This document shows positions 9,519-19,858 of a DNA stretch of 64,000 nt, piece by piece. A model generated the notes under the pieces. It ran no database searches, had not been told where the DNA came from, and worked only from the letters and a program-made list of their open reading frames with translations. The DNA is from Diogma glabrata (taxonomy: Eukaryota > Arthropoda > Insecta > Diptera > Cylindrotomidae), in assembly GCA_963693315.1 (NCBI GenBank), contig CAVNZG010001017.1, positions 41,450-105,449 of the forward strand. The letters run 5' to 3'. The translations under genes and the position numbers were made by a program. Position 1 is the first letter of the stretch. Each line of letters starts with the position of its first letter.

Positions 9519-12500
9519 ATGGCAGTACAACCGAAAAAAAATAAGTCTGCAAGTGGTAAAGCAAATTTGCGCAATCCACCCGCCCATAAAGCGGCATGTC
9601 CACGGAATTTGCAGGGACAAAACATATATGAATCAATAAAAAATTTTAAAATCCATGTTCAAAACATCTGCGGATTGAACGCTAACCATGACCACGTGCA
9701 ACATCATCTTGAGCACGACAAACCGAACATTCTATTCCTTACAGAAACACAAGTTTCTGAAAATTTTCTCTTTATAGAATCGCTTAATTCCAAATATAGG
9801 CTCGAATCAGCTTTCAAACTCCATCAGGGCGTATGCGCATTCATTCATGAGAGTGTTGCGTACACGCGCTTTCCAAATTTTGAACTACACGGTGACGGCT
9901 TCAATACAATGGTTTTAAAGATTTGTCTTCCAGAAATGACTTTTTTTACAATAGCTTTATACCGGTCCCCCAACAAACGTAACCCAAACTTTTTTAATAT
10001 ACTGACAAAAATTATGGACGAGATTAGAGCAAAGTCCCCTAATTGTGAAGTTATCGTTACCGGTGACTTCAACGTCCACAACAAATCATGGTTGGAATTC
10101 TCCAAATCGACCGACGATGTTGACAATAGTGGAAAACTGGCAGAAATTTTTGCCGCGTCTCAGGGCCTATTCCAAATTGTAAAAAGCCCGACTTTCACTC
10201 CCCGTAATGGCGGTGATAATAGTTTTCTACTAGATCTCTATCTTACCACAATGCCAGATATTACGAGTGTCGATGTTGCGAAAGGTAGTATTGGAAATTC
10301 TGATCATTATTTAATCTCATCAGTTATCAAAACTGATTTACTTAAAACTACAGCTCCCAAACCCCGTAAAATATTTCACTACTCAAAAATGGATAAGAGT
10401 GGTCTTCAAAATTTTTTCCATGGTTTCCCTTTCGACCGTCATTGTTTTTACACTGACAATGTAAATGTTTCTGCTCAAAACTTTACAGAAACCATCCAAT
10501 TTGCTATAAATAAATTTGTCCCTTTCTCCATAGTAAAACCCAAACAAAAATACTTGTATTCGAAAGCTGCCAAAACGGCACTTAGAAACAAACGTAGATC
10601 ATTTAATATTTGGATTCATAACAAAACTCCCACTAATCGATCCCAATATCTAAAGGCCAACAAAATATCTAATCAGATTATCTCAAACGAAAAGTCCGAA
10701 ATTGACAGAGCGAAAGCCTCAAAACTTACGTCTATGTCTGTTTCTGACAAGAGTTTCTACAGTGCCATTAATTCTTTAAATTCTGGTACAAAATTTTCTA
10801 TTCCCCCTATTATTGATGGTGATTTAATCGTCAATGATCCCGCAAGAAAAGCTAACTTGTTCGCTGAACGCTTTGCTCTGAACTCCACTGTTTTGGAAAC
10901 TCCTAAAGAAATACCCCAAATCCAGTCTTCAGGAGTTAATATGAATGAACTTCACTTTAAACCCAAAATAGTCGCTAAACTTTTAAAGGGGTTAAACATC
11001 AACAAAGCATCAGGAATGGACAATATTCCACCCATTATTTTAAAAACCTTTTCCAAAGAACTTGCACCAACTTTAACTAAAATATTCTACCAATCCTACA
11101 AAACTGGTATATTTCCCTCGTGCTGGAAGTTGGCAAATGTCCAGCCCGTCCCCAAAAAGGGACCAAAATCCGATATCTCAAATTATAGGCCAATAGCTTT
11201 ACTATCGGTCCTATCCAAAGTCTATGAGCATTATATTAATACACATATTTCAAAATTTCTGGAAGAAAATCATTTAATATCCGACAGCCAATACGGTTTT
11301 CGAAACAAAAGATCAACTACCGATCTATTAAACTATGTAGCGCATTGTTGGAACAGCATACTTGATAAAGGTGGTGAAACATACGTTATCGCTTTAGACA
11401 TCTCCAAGGCATTCGATCGAGTCTGGCATGCCAACTTAATCAACAAGCTCGTTGCGTACGGTTTTCATCCCAATGTTGTGAAGCTGATTCAAAATTTTCT
11501 ATCCGGCCGATACATTTCGGTAACCTTAGACGGATATTCTTCTGAGTCTAAACTAATTAACGCTGGTGTACCCCAAGGCTCAGTATTGTCCCCAACCCTA
11601 TTTTTGATTTATATCAACGAATTGTTGAAAATCACCAGCAACCCAATAAATAGTTTTGCAGATGATAGTACTCTGCACAAGTCGTTCGAGCCCCTTTCTT
11701 CAAAAGGTAAAATGCACGAACGAATTAATCCTGCCCGGAGAGACGCTGCCATAAACGTGAACAAAGACCTGAATAAAGTCGCCGACTGGGGTGACCACAA
11801 CCTTGTCAATTTCAACTCCACCAAAACACAGCTGTTGATTGTTTCCAGATTAAAGACCGAGTTCCCCAAAGATATTTTATTTAGTATGTGTGATGAACCA
11901 ATAGGTGAATGTAAAAACATTCGTTTATTGGGTGTCACAGTTTCAAATGACCTACTCTGGAACGATCATGTAATGGCGATGGCAAAAAGCGCGTCTAAAA
12001 AACTCGGCCTCCTAAATAGATGCAAAAAATTTTTCACTCCATACCAATTGCTCCATGTTTATAAGTCCTATATTCGTCCCTGTATGGAGTACTGCTGTCA
12101 AGTTTGGGGTGCTGCCTCTGTTTCCATCTTGGCCCTCTTGGACTCTGTTCAAAAGCGAGCTATACGAATTGTAGGTGATCGAACTTTGACATCACAACTT
12201 GATTCCCTACAACATCGTCGCACTGTTGCTGACCTCGTTGTTTTTTACAAATATCGTCATCAGCAGTGCTCAGATGAAATCAGCGGCATCATGCCTCAAA
12301 CTTATTCTTACCCCCGTTCCACTCGGCAATCGGCTGCCGCAACCAGTGAAACGGTAAAGATCCCGCGCTGTCATACTGGCAGATCGCAGAGAGACTTCTT
12401 TGTCCGAACTGCGTACAAATGGAATAGTTTGCCGGAACACTTAGTCTCAGGTGGCTTCAACCCACAGATGTTTAAAAAAAGCGTTAATCTACACCTCAGA

Positions 12501-12542
12501 ACGCCAGTTGTTGTGGGACCCAGGTCTAGACCTAGGTCTTAA
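9519..12542 (+). CDS. LINE ORF: APE-type endonuclease and reverse transcriptase
   Basis: The intact 1007-residue frame would nick target DNA and reverse-transcribe the element RNA at the nick. The N-terminal APE-type endonuclease shows HVQNICGLN (Asn about 49), TETQVSE (Glu 76), ALYRSPN, VTGDFNVHN and NSDHYLI. The RT follows with SNYRPIALLSVLSK, QYGFRNKRSTTD, VIALDISKAFDRVWH, GVPQGSVLSPTLF and the catalytic FADD at residues 713-716, then a thumb with IRPCMEYCCQVWG. A C-terminal CHTGRSQRDFFVRTAYKWNSLP segment is usual in CR1/L2/Jockey-group LINEs. All catalytic residues that I can place are present. No stop or frameshift interrupts it, unlike every other pol in the window, which suggests a recent insertion. 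Confidence 0.93.
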   Translation: MAVQPKKNKSASGKANLRNPPAHKAACPRNLQGQNIYESIKNFKIHVQNICGLNANHDHVQHHLEHDKPNILFLTETQVSENFLFIESLNSKYRLESAFKLHQGVCAFIHESVAYTRFPNFELHGDGFNTMVLKICLPEMTFFTIALYRSPNKRNPNFFNILTKIMDEIRAKSPNCEVIVTGDFNVHNKSWLEFSKSTDDVDNSGKLAEIFAASQGLFQIVKSPTFTPRNGGDNSFLLDLYLTTMPDITSVDVAKGSIGNSDHYLISSVIKTDLLKTTAPKPRKIFHYSKMDKSGLQNFFHGFPFDRHCFYTDNVNVSAQNFTETIQFAINKFVPFSIVKPKQKYLYSKAAKTALRNKRRSFNIWIHNKTPTNRSQYLKANKISNQIISNEKSEIDRAKASKLTSMSVSDKSFYSAINSLNSGTKFSIPPIIDGDLIVNDPARKANLFAERFALNSTVLETPKEIPQIQSSGVNMNELHFKPKIVAKLLKGLNINKASGMDNIPPIILKTFSKELAPTLTKIFYQSYKTGIFPSCWKLANVQPVPKKGPKSDISNYRPIALLSVLSKVYEHYINTHISKFLEENHLISDSQYGFRNKRSTTDLLNYVAHCWNSILDKGGETYVIALDISKAFDRVWHANLINKLVAYGFHPNVVKLIQNFLSGRYISVTLDGYSSESKLINAGVPQGSVLSPTLFLIYINELLKITSNPINSFADDSTLHKSFEPLSSKGKMHERINPARRDAAINVNKDLNKVADWGDHNLVNFNSTKTQLLIVSRLKTEFPKDILFSMCDEPIGECKNIRLLGVTVSNDLLWNDHVMAMAKSASKKLGLLNRCKKFFTPYQLLHVYKSYIRPCMEYCCQVWGAASVSILALLDSVQKRAIRIVGDRTLTSQLDSLQHRRTVADLVVFYKYRHQQCSDEISGIMPQTYSYPRSTRQSAAATSETVKIPRCHTGRSQRDFFVRTAYKWNSLPEHLVSGGFNPQMFKKSVNLHLRTPVVVGPRSRPRS

Positions 12543-12840
12543 AAGGTATTTATGTTTGTTTAAAGAAGATATTTTGTAAGTTTCAGTTGAGTTTCACTTT
12601 TTTCAATTTAAAATTTTTTTAATTTATTTGAAAATTATAATTAATAATATTATAATAGTGACATCAGTGAAGTAATTTATTTGGACAAAACATTTTTGTA
12701 AGTGTTTTTTGTGAATATTGTTTAAATTGTGTAATTTTCATTTTCTGTTTTGTATAGTTGATATATTTTTTTCTGACCTGAAGATAGCTTGTGTTATAAG
12801 CAGAAACGTCGTCAAATAAAAAATAAAAATGTTTTTTTAA
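12543..12840 (+). other. LINE 3' UTR with terminal stem motif
   Basis: AT-rich, non-coding. Near 12775-12820 it has ACCTGAAGATAGCTTG, TATAAGCAGAAACGTC and GTCAAATAAA, which resembles the CTGAAGAT/GAAACGT 3' signature of CR1/L2-like LINEs recognised by their RT. The GCTTGTGTTATAAGC part can pair as a small stem. Confidence 0.55.
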
Positions 12841-13024
12841 AAATTTGAACAAAAACATTTATTTTACTTTGGACTTAAACGATGAAAAGATAATAGATAT
12901 AATTTAGTTCCTGTTTATTGCTTGAATATTTGAAAGGGGTGTTACATCAGTATAGGAGAAAATTATCATCACTGAGGCTGTTTTTTAAAAAAAAAAACAT
13001 CCATCACCAAACTCAATTTTTAAT
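12841..13024. other. Non-coding gap between the LINE and the CHMP7 relic
   Basis: No gene is seen. On the minus strand it lies just 3' of the CHMP7-like pseudogene and contains an AATAAA (about 12914-12919 read as TTTATT on plus). It may therefore be the 3' UTR of that retrocopy. Confidence 0.35.
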
Positions 13025-14165
13025 TCATTCATACCGACGTTCTATCGAGTCATCCATATTTAATATTGCATCCTTTGGTTTCTCCTTTTCATTTTCGTCG
13101 TTTTTATTAATATCAGACAGTACAACATCAGGGAAGGCATCTCCTAATAACAATTCCTCTAATTCTTTTTCCAGAATGGAATCATCAATTATATTAAATG
13201 TGTTACCACCGCCCAACGTTGATTGGATATCATCATGTACCTCATGCTTTTCTTAGACATCTGCCAATGCCTCATCAACGCTATCCAGCGTAATTCCCGA
13301 ATCAGAAAGCAAATTTTTGATAGTTTTAGAACCAATTTTAAAAGCTTCCAACACTTTAGCATCACTCGTTGTATCTTGAATTCGAGATTGTAGTCTTTGT
13401 ATTTGATCTAACGAAGATGAAACTTCGCCGAATTTCGTTTGCCATCTCTAATCAACCCTCATATTTTTATGTCTAACTCTTTTAATTCATTTTCAATTTT
13501 ATCAATAATTTTCAATAAATGTTTTTCTGTTTTTTCTAGATTATAAATAGAACGTTCAAGCTCATTGATTAGTGTGACTTTTTGTGCGGTGACACCGAAT
13601 TTTATTATAATTTTTGAGTAATTATCTATCGTTTTCTAACTGTTGAATTGCTAACAAGCACCTTCATTTGTTAATTTAAACTCTAAATTGGAATTGGTAA
13701 GCTTTTCGATAGCATCGGCTACAAGGACATAACAGATTCGGTTAAATATTCAATTTCCCTTTGGATTTTTGTTGATTGATTCTACAAATAAGAATAGAAA
13801 TTAAACCTCGAGACAACAGAATCTTAAATAAAAAATCACCTTTAACATATTCTGTGAAATCATCTTTTGTTTGTATCATTAAATTTTTAAATTTATTGAG
13901 ACTCTTTGAAATACTTTTTTATCAACGAATTAAAACCCCCTTCCACTCCATGTATACGGTCGAATTTCCATGAAATCATTTTTTAATTTAACTTCTTTCT
14001 GAAACATATCCTCTAATACCGTTGGATTATTACGCTGAAATGCATTTTTCAATTCTTGCTTTCCCCTTTACACAAACAATATTTTGTTATGGCATTTTTC
14101 CAAAATTTTAATTTAGAATCGTAATTAACAGGATTTAATGTTCGAACTCTGAATAGAGCTTCTTT
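13025..14165 (-). pseudogene. CHMP7: CHMP7-like (ESCRT-III / Snf7 family) pseudogene
   Basis: On the minus strand, scattered frames read a CHMP7-like protein in order. The N-terminal block has NPVNYDSKLKFWKNAI, then ELKNAFQRNNPTVLEDMF and KLKNDFMEIRPYTWSG (about 14150-13940). A Snf7 domain follows with NELERSIYNLEKTEKHLL (about 13560-13510), LDQIQRLQSRIQDTTSDAKV and KTIKNLLSDSGITLDSVDEA (13420-13265). The acidic C-terminus has KELEELLLGDAFPD. CHMP7 acts with LEM2 in nuclear-envelope sealing and endosomal ESCRT-III. Stops (for example at about 13254) and several frameshifts prove decay. Parts follow one another without obvious introns, suggesting a retrocopy. A remnant of a real gene with lost exons is the alternative. 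Confidence 0.8.
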
Positions 14166-14289
14166 TGTGAACTGGATTTTGTGTTGCCGTGATGGCTGTT
14201 TTAATATTCTTTTTATATACAATTCTGGTAGTTTTTCTGTAATTGTAACAAAACACCTGGAAAAACACAAGTTTTATAAATGTATATTT
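14159..14289. repeat. Tandem-duplication unit 1, left part (interrupted by Copia-1)
   Basis: The stretch from CTTTTGTGAACTGG to about TAAATGTATATTT recurs at 19338-19468 with few changes. Removing Copia-1 plus one TSD copy joins this unit to 19281-19337, which matches the continuation of the second unit. The duplication is therefore older than Copia-1. On the minus strand it could encode about 30 residues, including ITEKLPELYIKRILKQPSR, of unknown origin. Confidence 0.75.
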
Positions 14290-14474
14290 TATTGGGTTTT
14301 ATGGAACGTGAATAAAAATACGTGTGTATTATACAAAGGTAAAAACCGAACAGAAAATATATTTGAAGCCTGTTAATACCAATTACAATGTTTGACATTC
14401 TTAAAACTAAAACGTGCGACATCTATTACAATAATTGTTAAGTTATATTTCTTTTGTCCTTAAACAATTCAATA
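14290..14474 (-). repeat. Copia-1 3' LTR
   Basis: 185 bp, identical to 19096-19280. Ends are TATTGGG and ATTCAATA on plus, forming the short inverted termini TATTG/CAATA. The adjacent internal side (CTTCCACTAAAT, 14475 on) would be a weak polypurine tract, AGTGGAAG, on minus. Confidence 0.92.
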
Positions 14475-14687
14475 CTTCCACTAAATATAAATTATTATAC
14501 AAATCAATATTATTAATTTGTCATTTGTTAAAACAAAAAATAAAGTAAATTAATCCAATTATTAATTATTAAGTACATATACCTATTAAAATTCTTTAAA
14601 CTTAAAATTAATAAATCTCATACGTTAATAAAAATTCATTAAACTTAAAAACAATGATTTTACTCAATGATCAAAATAAACCTTATT

Positions 14688-17600
14688 TTATTCTATTAAT
14701 CCAAACTGATGAGTAAATTCTCGATGCTTGTTTGTAGGTAGACCCTTTGTTAGTGAATCAGCTAAATTTGTTTTGCTTGAAACGTATGTTAGCTTTACAT
14801 TATCTCTTTCTATCGCCTGCTTAACGAATCCTTTATAGACTTCAATGTGCTTCGTTCTTGCCGAAATTGAATTATTTGTTGCAAATGCCATTGCACCTTT
14901 ATTGTCACAAAAAATGTTAATTGGTTTATTAATTTCACCAAAAATACCTTCAAAGAAATGTTTTATCCAGAGCGCCTCTTGTGTTGCCACCTTCATTGCC
15001 ATGTATTCCGCTTCCACTGTTGATGCTGTCACATCACCCTGCTTTCTGGAACACCAAGTAATAGCTGCACCCTACGCCATAAAAACATATCCTGATGTGG
15101 ATTTTCTATCATCACGGTCACTAGCATAATCTGAATCAGTGAATCCATAAACTCCACCACCTTGCCTCTTATATTGTAGTTTATAATTTAAAGTACCCTT
15201 TAGGTACCTCATCACACGCTTTACTGCACTCCAATGCGCTTCACCAGCACAATTGTTGTATCGGCTTAATGCATTCACCGCAAAGCAAATATCTGGTCGT
15301 GTTATTTGCGATGCAAACAACAAGCTTCCAATTGCAGCCTGATATGGGATGTTTTTCATTTCCATGATTTCTTCTTGAGTTTTTGGAGCCATTTCCTTGC
15401 TCAGTTTCTGATTTGCATCCATTGGTGTTGATACTGGATTACAATCACTCATGCTGTACCGCTTCAATATGGATTCAATATATTGTGCTTGATCTAATTG
15501 CAACTCACCAGCCTCCTTATTATATGTTACCCGTATGCCTAAAACAGATGATATATGCCCCATGTCCTTCATCTTAAAATTTCTGTTCAAAACCGTCTTG
15601 AGTTTGTTAACCATTTCAACGTCATTTGCGAAAATTAAAATATCGTCAACGTATATGGCGAGAAATAACATAAACTGCTTTTGTTTGTTCACCATTGAGT
15701 AGATACACTGGTCCGCTGCCAAACGCTCTAGACCAAAATCTAACAATACCTGATTTAGACTCTCGTTCCACACTCGGCTTGCTTGTTTGAGGCCATATAA
15801 CGATTTTACCAGCCTGCATACTTTATTTGAGCCATCTTCATATCCCTTTGGTTGATTCATATAAATTTCCTCATTTAAGTTTCCATTCAAAAACGCCGTT
15901 ACAGCATCCATCTGCTGTATATCGAGATTAAATTTTACTGCCAGCGCAAATAAACATCTCACAGAGCTATATCTTACTACTGGCGCAAAAGTTTCATGGT
16001 AATCAATTTCCCTCTCTTTGCGAAAACCCTCTCACAACCAGTCTGGCCTTATAGCGTGAGATTTTACCATTCGTTTCCAATTTAGTTTTGTACACCCATT
16101 TACAGTCAATGGGCTTTTTATCTCTAGGTAAATCGGTTAGTATCCACGTTTCGTTTTCAATCAATGCATTGTATTCTTCATCCATTGCCTGACGCCACTT
16201 CATTGAGTCAGCCCGACTCAAAGCTTGTTCCATTGTAACTGGGTCATCTATTTCTTGCCCAGTCATAACATAGAAATTCTGCATTTGATTTGCGATTCTG
16301 CCTGAACGTCTAATTTCGTTTGCATTGTCTGTAATCGATTCCTCATCTTCAATGATCCAATTTGGATCTATTCTTGTCTCATCCAACTGTGACTCAGTTG
16401 AATCAGTAAAAAATTCTTCTTCATCTTCCACTGAATCAATTGTTCTGATGTCGGTTTCATTTATGCCAAACAATGACTGACCCATCAAATTTTCTTCCAC
16501 CATTCCTTCTTCATTCACTTGACATTCTTCCACTGATTCAACATTCGTGACTACGTTTGATGAATCCTCTTGAATGTTGTTATGAAAACCTGCTGTGACA
16601 CCTTCATTATTTTCAGCTGGCAAGAATAAAAAAGAATTATTAATTTGATTTGAATTTTCAATTACCTTGACATCTTTTTCTTCGATGAATACAACATCTC
16701 TGCTTATCAATATCTTCCTGGTGCTTTGGTTAAACAGCCGATATGCTTTTGTCTCGTTGCTATACCCTACCATAGTACATTCAATTGATTTGCTGTCTAA
16801 TTTACGTCGCTTCTCCTTCGGAACGTGAACCATGGCTTTACACCCAAACACACGAAACATGGATACATTCGCTACTTTTCCACTCCAAATTTCTTCCGGA
16901 GTCTTATCTCCTGTACCTTTACACGATGTGCGATTTGTCATATATGTTGCTGTGCTAATTGCCTCAGCCTAAAATTCCAGCGGCAAATTCGAATCCAGCA
17001 GCATACATCGTGCCTTTTCAACTAGCGTTCTATTCATTCTTTCTGCTAGGCCGTTTTGCTCAGGTGTGTAAGGTGCAGTCTTTTGATGTATGATTCCAGA
17101 CTTTTCCAAATATTTTGTTAAAGATGTATTGCAGTATTCTGTCCCATTGTCGGTTCGTAGTGTTTTTATTGTTTTTCCAGTTTGATTCTCGACTTGAGCT
17201 TTGAAATCTTCAAACTTTTCTTTCACTTGTGATTTTTCTTGTAGATTATATACGAAAACTTTCCTGCTAAAATCATCTATAAAAGTTAAAAAATATTTAG
17301 CCTCACCAAAAGATTTCTGTTGCATCGGCCCACATATGTCCGAATGCACCAATTGTAATAAATCGGTTGCCCTTGTGCCCTCATGCTTGAATGATTGCCT
17401 TGTTTGTTTCCCTTTGATGCAAGTAATACATTTGGAAAATGATTTTTCTGAAAAATTCATGCCTTGTACACAGGTTCTCATCCATTTCATATTTTCCAAA
17501 TTGATGTGGCCAAGCCGTCGATGCCATAATTCTGGTTCTAATTTTTTTACTTCCTCAGTTGTTGGAACAATTTCTGTTTGAAGATTTACTTCTTGATGAA

Positions 17601-18735
17601 TCACATCGAGTTTAAATAATCCACCTTCACTCGTTCCCGTTGCTAAAATTTCTCCGTTGCTATTTGTGATTTTGTATTTATCTTCACTATCGAAAATCGT
17701 TCTTAGCCCTCGTTTTAGTAACGCTTTGACAGAAATCAAATTCGCTGTGAGATTCGGTACGTATAAAACGTCATGTAACGTTGCATTGACAAATTTTGAT
17801 CCATTGCTTATAGTTAAATCTACAGTTCCACTATATTCAATTTTAAGTCGCTCGTTATTTCCGACAATGACTTCACTTTGCGGTGCTGGTCCAGTGCGTT
17901 TCAAAATTGATTTCTGAAACGTCATATGCCGACTTGCACCCGAATCAATATACCAAACGTTGGGTTTACTTTCAATTGAATATAACGTTACACACATTGC
18001 CAATCTTTCCTCATATTCCTTTTTAAATTTTCCTTTACTAGGACAATCCTTTTTATAATGACCCTTTTGACCACATGAATAACATGAGAAAAATTTCTTT
18101 TTCTTATTGTTCGAACTAAACTTTCCTTTAGTATGATTTTTCGCCACTAAAGCCTGATCTTCATTTTTCACTGTAACACTACTAATTGGATCATATGCCT
18201 GCAATAATCTCGATGTCAATTCATCCACTGTATAATCTTTACCCGAACCATCTAATGCCAATTTAAACGCACTATATTCTTGTGGCAGACCATTTAAAAT
18301 AAACGTACACTCTACATTGTCCGGAATTTCCATGCCACAGTCTTTCACTCTTTGCCATTGACTGAGATGTGCATGAACATATGTTTCAACTGAATTGAAA
18401 TCCGACAATTTGAGGTTAGTCAACCTTGATAACGCATCACCACTGAATTGTGAACTTTTGCTTTCAAATGTTTTAGCTAATTTATCCCATGCCAATTTTG
18501 CCGTAGTACAGTCATCAATTATCTGCATATGTCGTGGTTCCAACAACAAAAATAATTCGCCAATGGCTTTTTCATTTTTTTCTAAGTCTGTTGGAGCTGT
18601 TGTCAACGTAAATTGACCCCACAAACCACGTGCTCGAAGGTATGCACTCGCAGTTCTTTTCCACGACTCATAATTTTCGCGACCCTTCAATTTTTCAAAC
18701 GTATGCACGACACCCGCACTGTTATTTAAACTCAT
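14688..18735 (-). pseudogene. gag-pol: Copia-1 Gag-Pol polyprotein (three lesions)
   Basis: One long minus-strand frame starts at 18735. Gag runs to a CCHC knuckle CYSCGQKGHYKKDC (residues 218-231). Protease has WYIDSGASRHM (DSG 264-266). GAG-pre-integrase has LWHRRLGHINL. The integrase core has HSDICG, RTDNGTEY and EQNGLAER (D, D, E). RT has the KWVYKTK...YKARLVVRGF block and YVDDILIFA. RNase H has TDSDYASD, STVEAEYMA, and SKTNLADSLTKGLP near the end. The frame is broken by TAG at 16969-16971 (in FWAEA context, probably TGG to TAG), a one-base shift near 16005-16015 just before the RT finger motif, and TAG at 15072-15074. All domains are present, so decay is slight, but the copy cannot make a full polyprotein. 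Confidence 0.9.
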
Positions 18736-19081
18736 TTTGCAATAAAAATATGTCCACCAAAAATCAACAAAAATTGTTATCTAAATCAATATTCTTTTTT
18801 AAATAATCACATTTATTTTAACCTGATTTTACCTTGACACATTTGTTCGCAAAAATCACATAACACACGTGTTTTACTTTACAGAATATTGTTTATATCA
18901 CTGCACAAACATGAAAAATTTAATCTTTCCTTATCGGCACACAAATCAACCATCGGATTTTAATTTTTATATTAAAATGATCTTACGATTTTCCAATATG
19001 GAAAACAGTTTTTATTTCCTAAGAAAACTAATTTTTTCTATTAAAAAACTAAACTTTAACCTTTTAATTCACATACGTGCT

Positions 19082-19095
19082 CTGGGCCCATAACC
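19082..19095 (-). other. Copia-1 primer-binding site, initiator tRNA-Met half
   Basis: CTGGGCCCATAACC on plus equals the anticodon stem-loop region of initiator tRNA-Met (CUGGGCCCAUAACC). It lies directly next to the 5' LTR on the minus strand. Copia-type elements prime from a cleaved initiator tRNA-Met in this way. Confidence 0.88.
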
Positions 19096-19280
19096 TATTG
19101 GGTTTTATGGAACGTGAATAAAAATACGTGTGTATTATACAAAGGTAAAAACCGAACAGAAAATATATTTGAAGCCTGTTAATACCAATTACAATGTTTG
19201 ACATTCTTAAAACTAAAACGTGCGACATCTATTACAATAATTGTTAAGTTATATTTCTTTTGTCCTTAAACAATTCAATA
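19096..19280 (-). repeat. Copia-1 5' LTR
   Basis: 185 bp, identical to 14290-14474. Followed by the TSD TATTT (19281-19285). Confidence 0.92.
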
Positions 19281-19337
19281 TATTTCAATTAGATTTAGTT
19301 TAAATTTTTATTTTACCCCACAATGTAATATCCAAGT

Positions 19338-19468
19338 TCTTTTGTGAACTGGATTTTGTGTTGCCGTGATGGCTGTTTTAATATTCTTTTTATATACAAT
19401 TCTGGTAGTTTTTCTGTGATTGTAACAAAACACCTGGAAAAACACAAGTATTATAAATGAATATTTTA
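19338..19468. repeat. Tandem-duplication unit 2 of the 14159 segment
   Basis: Nearly identical to 14159-14289 in the same orientation, with a few substitutions (for example GTATTATAAATGAATA against GTTTTATAAATGTATA). It continues into TTGGATTTAGATTAAATT, matching the sequence after Copia-1. Confidence 0.8.
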
Positions 19469-19537
19469 TTTGGATTTAGATTAAATTATTATTATTCGGC
19501 TTGAAAACTTACTAATGTAAACACACATTTTAGAATG

Positions 19538-19709
19538 TGTTATATGTTTCCCCGAATGGTACATTGGGTTTAATGCATATAGGGTTAGACAGAAAAGGCA
19601 ATTGTCATCTCTCTTAATTAACCGCTCGAATTGTTAACACTTATTTTAATAAAGTTAAATTAATTAAAATATAAACGTATTTATTTTAATAATACAACCA
19701 ACCACAACA
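19538..19709 (+). repeat. Gypsy-2 5' LTR
   Basis: Begins TGTTATATGTTTCC and ends CCAACCACAACA (TG...CA). The internal sequence starts with TGGTGTCAAGTGTGG, which has the position and TGG start of a primer-binding site; the primer tRNA was not identified. Confidence 0.9.
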
Positions 19710-19858
19710 TGGTGTCAAGTGTGGTAAATTGAAATAAAGCATATTCAATTTAATACCTATTTCGTATTGTTAAATTCGTAGCAATTACAAGTAGATTTAT
19801 TTACATCCAGTAAGTGAGGTTATAATTATTTAAACTCAGAAATAAATATTTTTCTAAA

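Larger units (their letters stand above)
8978..12840 (+). mobile_element. LINE non-LTR retrotransposon, apparently near full length
   Basis: A GC-richer 5' leader (from about 8978, CCCGCCGCAGGAGGG) replaces the Gypsy-1 sequence. A single long ORF with endonuclease and RT follows, then an AT-rich 3' UTR ending in a conserved-looking CCTGAAGATAGC...GAAACGTCGTCAAATAAA motif. The 3' motif (CTGAAGAT...GAAACGT...AATAAA) is typical of CR1/L2/Daphne-type LINEs. No ORF1 is seen and there is no RNase H after the RT. Clear TSDs were not found, so both boundaries are approximate. Confidence 0.8.
14290..19280 (-). mobile_element. Copia-1: full-length Ty1/Copia retrotransposon
   Basis: The two 185-bp terminal repeats (14290-14474, 19096-19280) are identical by eye and are flanked by the 5-bp TSD TATTT (14285-14289 and 19281-19285). 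The minus-strand primer-binding site abuts the 5' LTR. Gag, protease, integrase, RT and RNase H follow in Copia order. The LTR ends are TATTG...CAATA, not the usual TG...CA. Identical LTRs imply a young insertion, yet the coding region holds two nonsense codons and one frameshift. Confidence 0.93.

Noticed and set aside
13025..13256. ORF 12918-13256 on plus
   Set aside because: Its codons are the antisense of the CHMP7-like C-terminus, which reads as a recognisable protein on minus.
14167..14422. Short ORFs on both strands around the Copia-1 left edge
   Set aside because: They cross the LTR boundary, so they are chance fusions. The minus one includes the CHMP7 relic only in its C-terminal part.
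19082..19095. tRNA-Met gene fragment
   Set aside because: Only the anticodon-arm match is present and it sits exactly at the LTR edge, so it is the Copia primer-binding site. The same holds at 33376-33389 and about 45030-45043.
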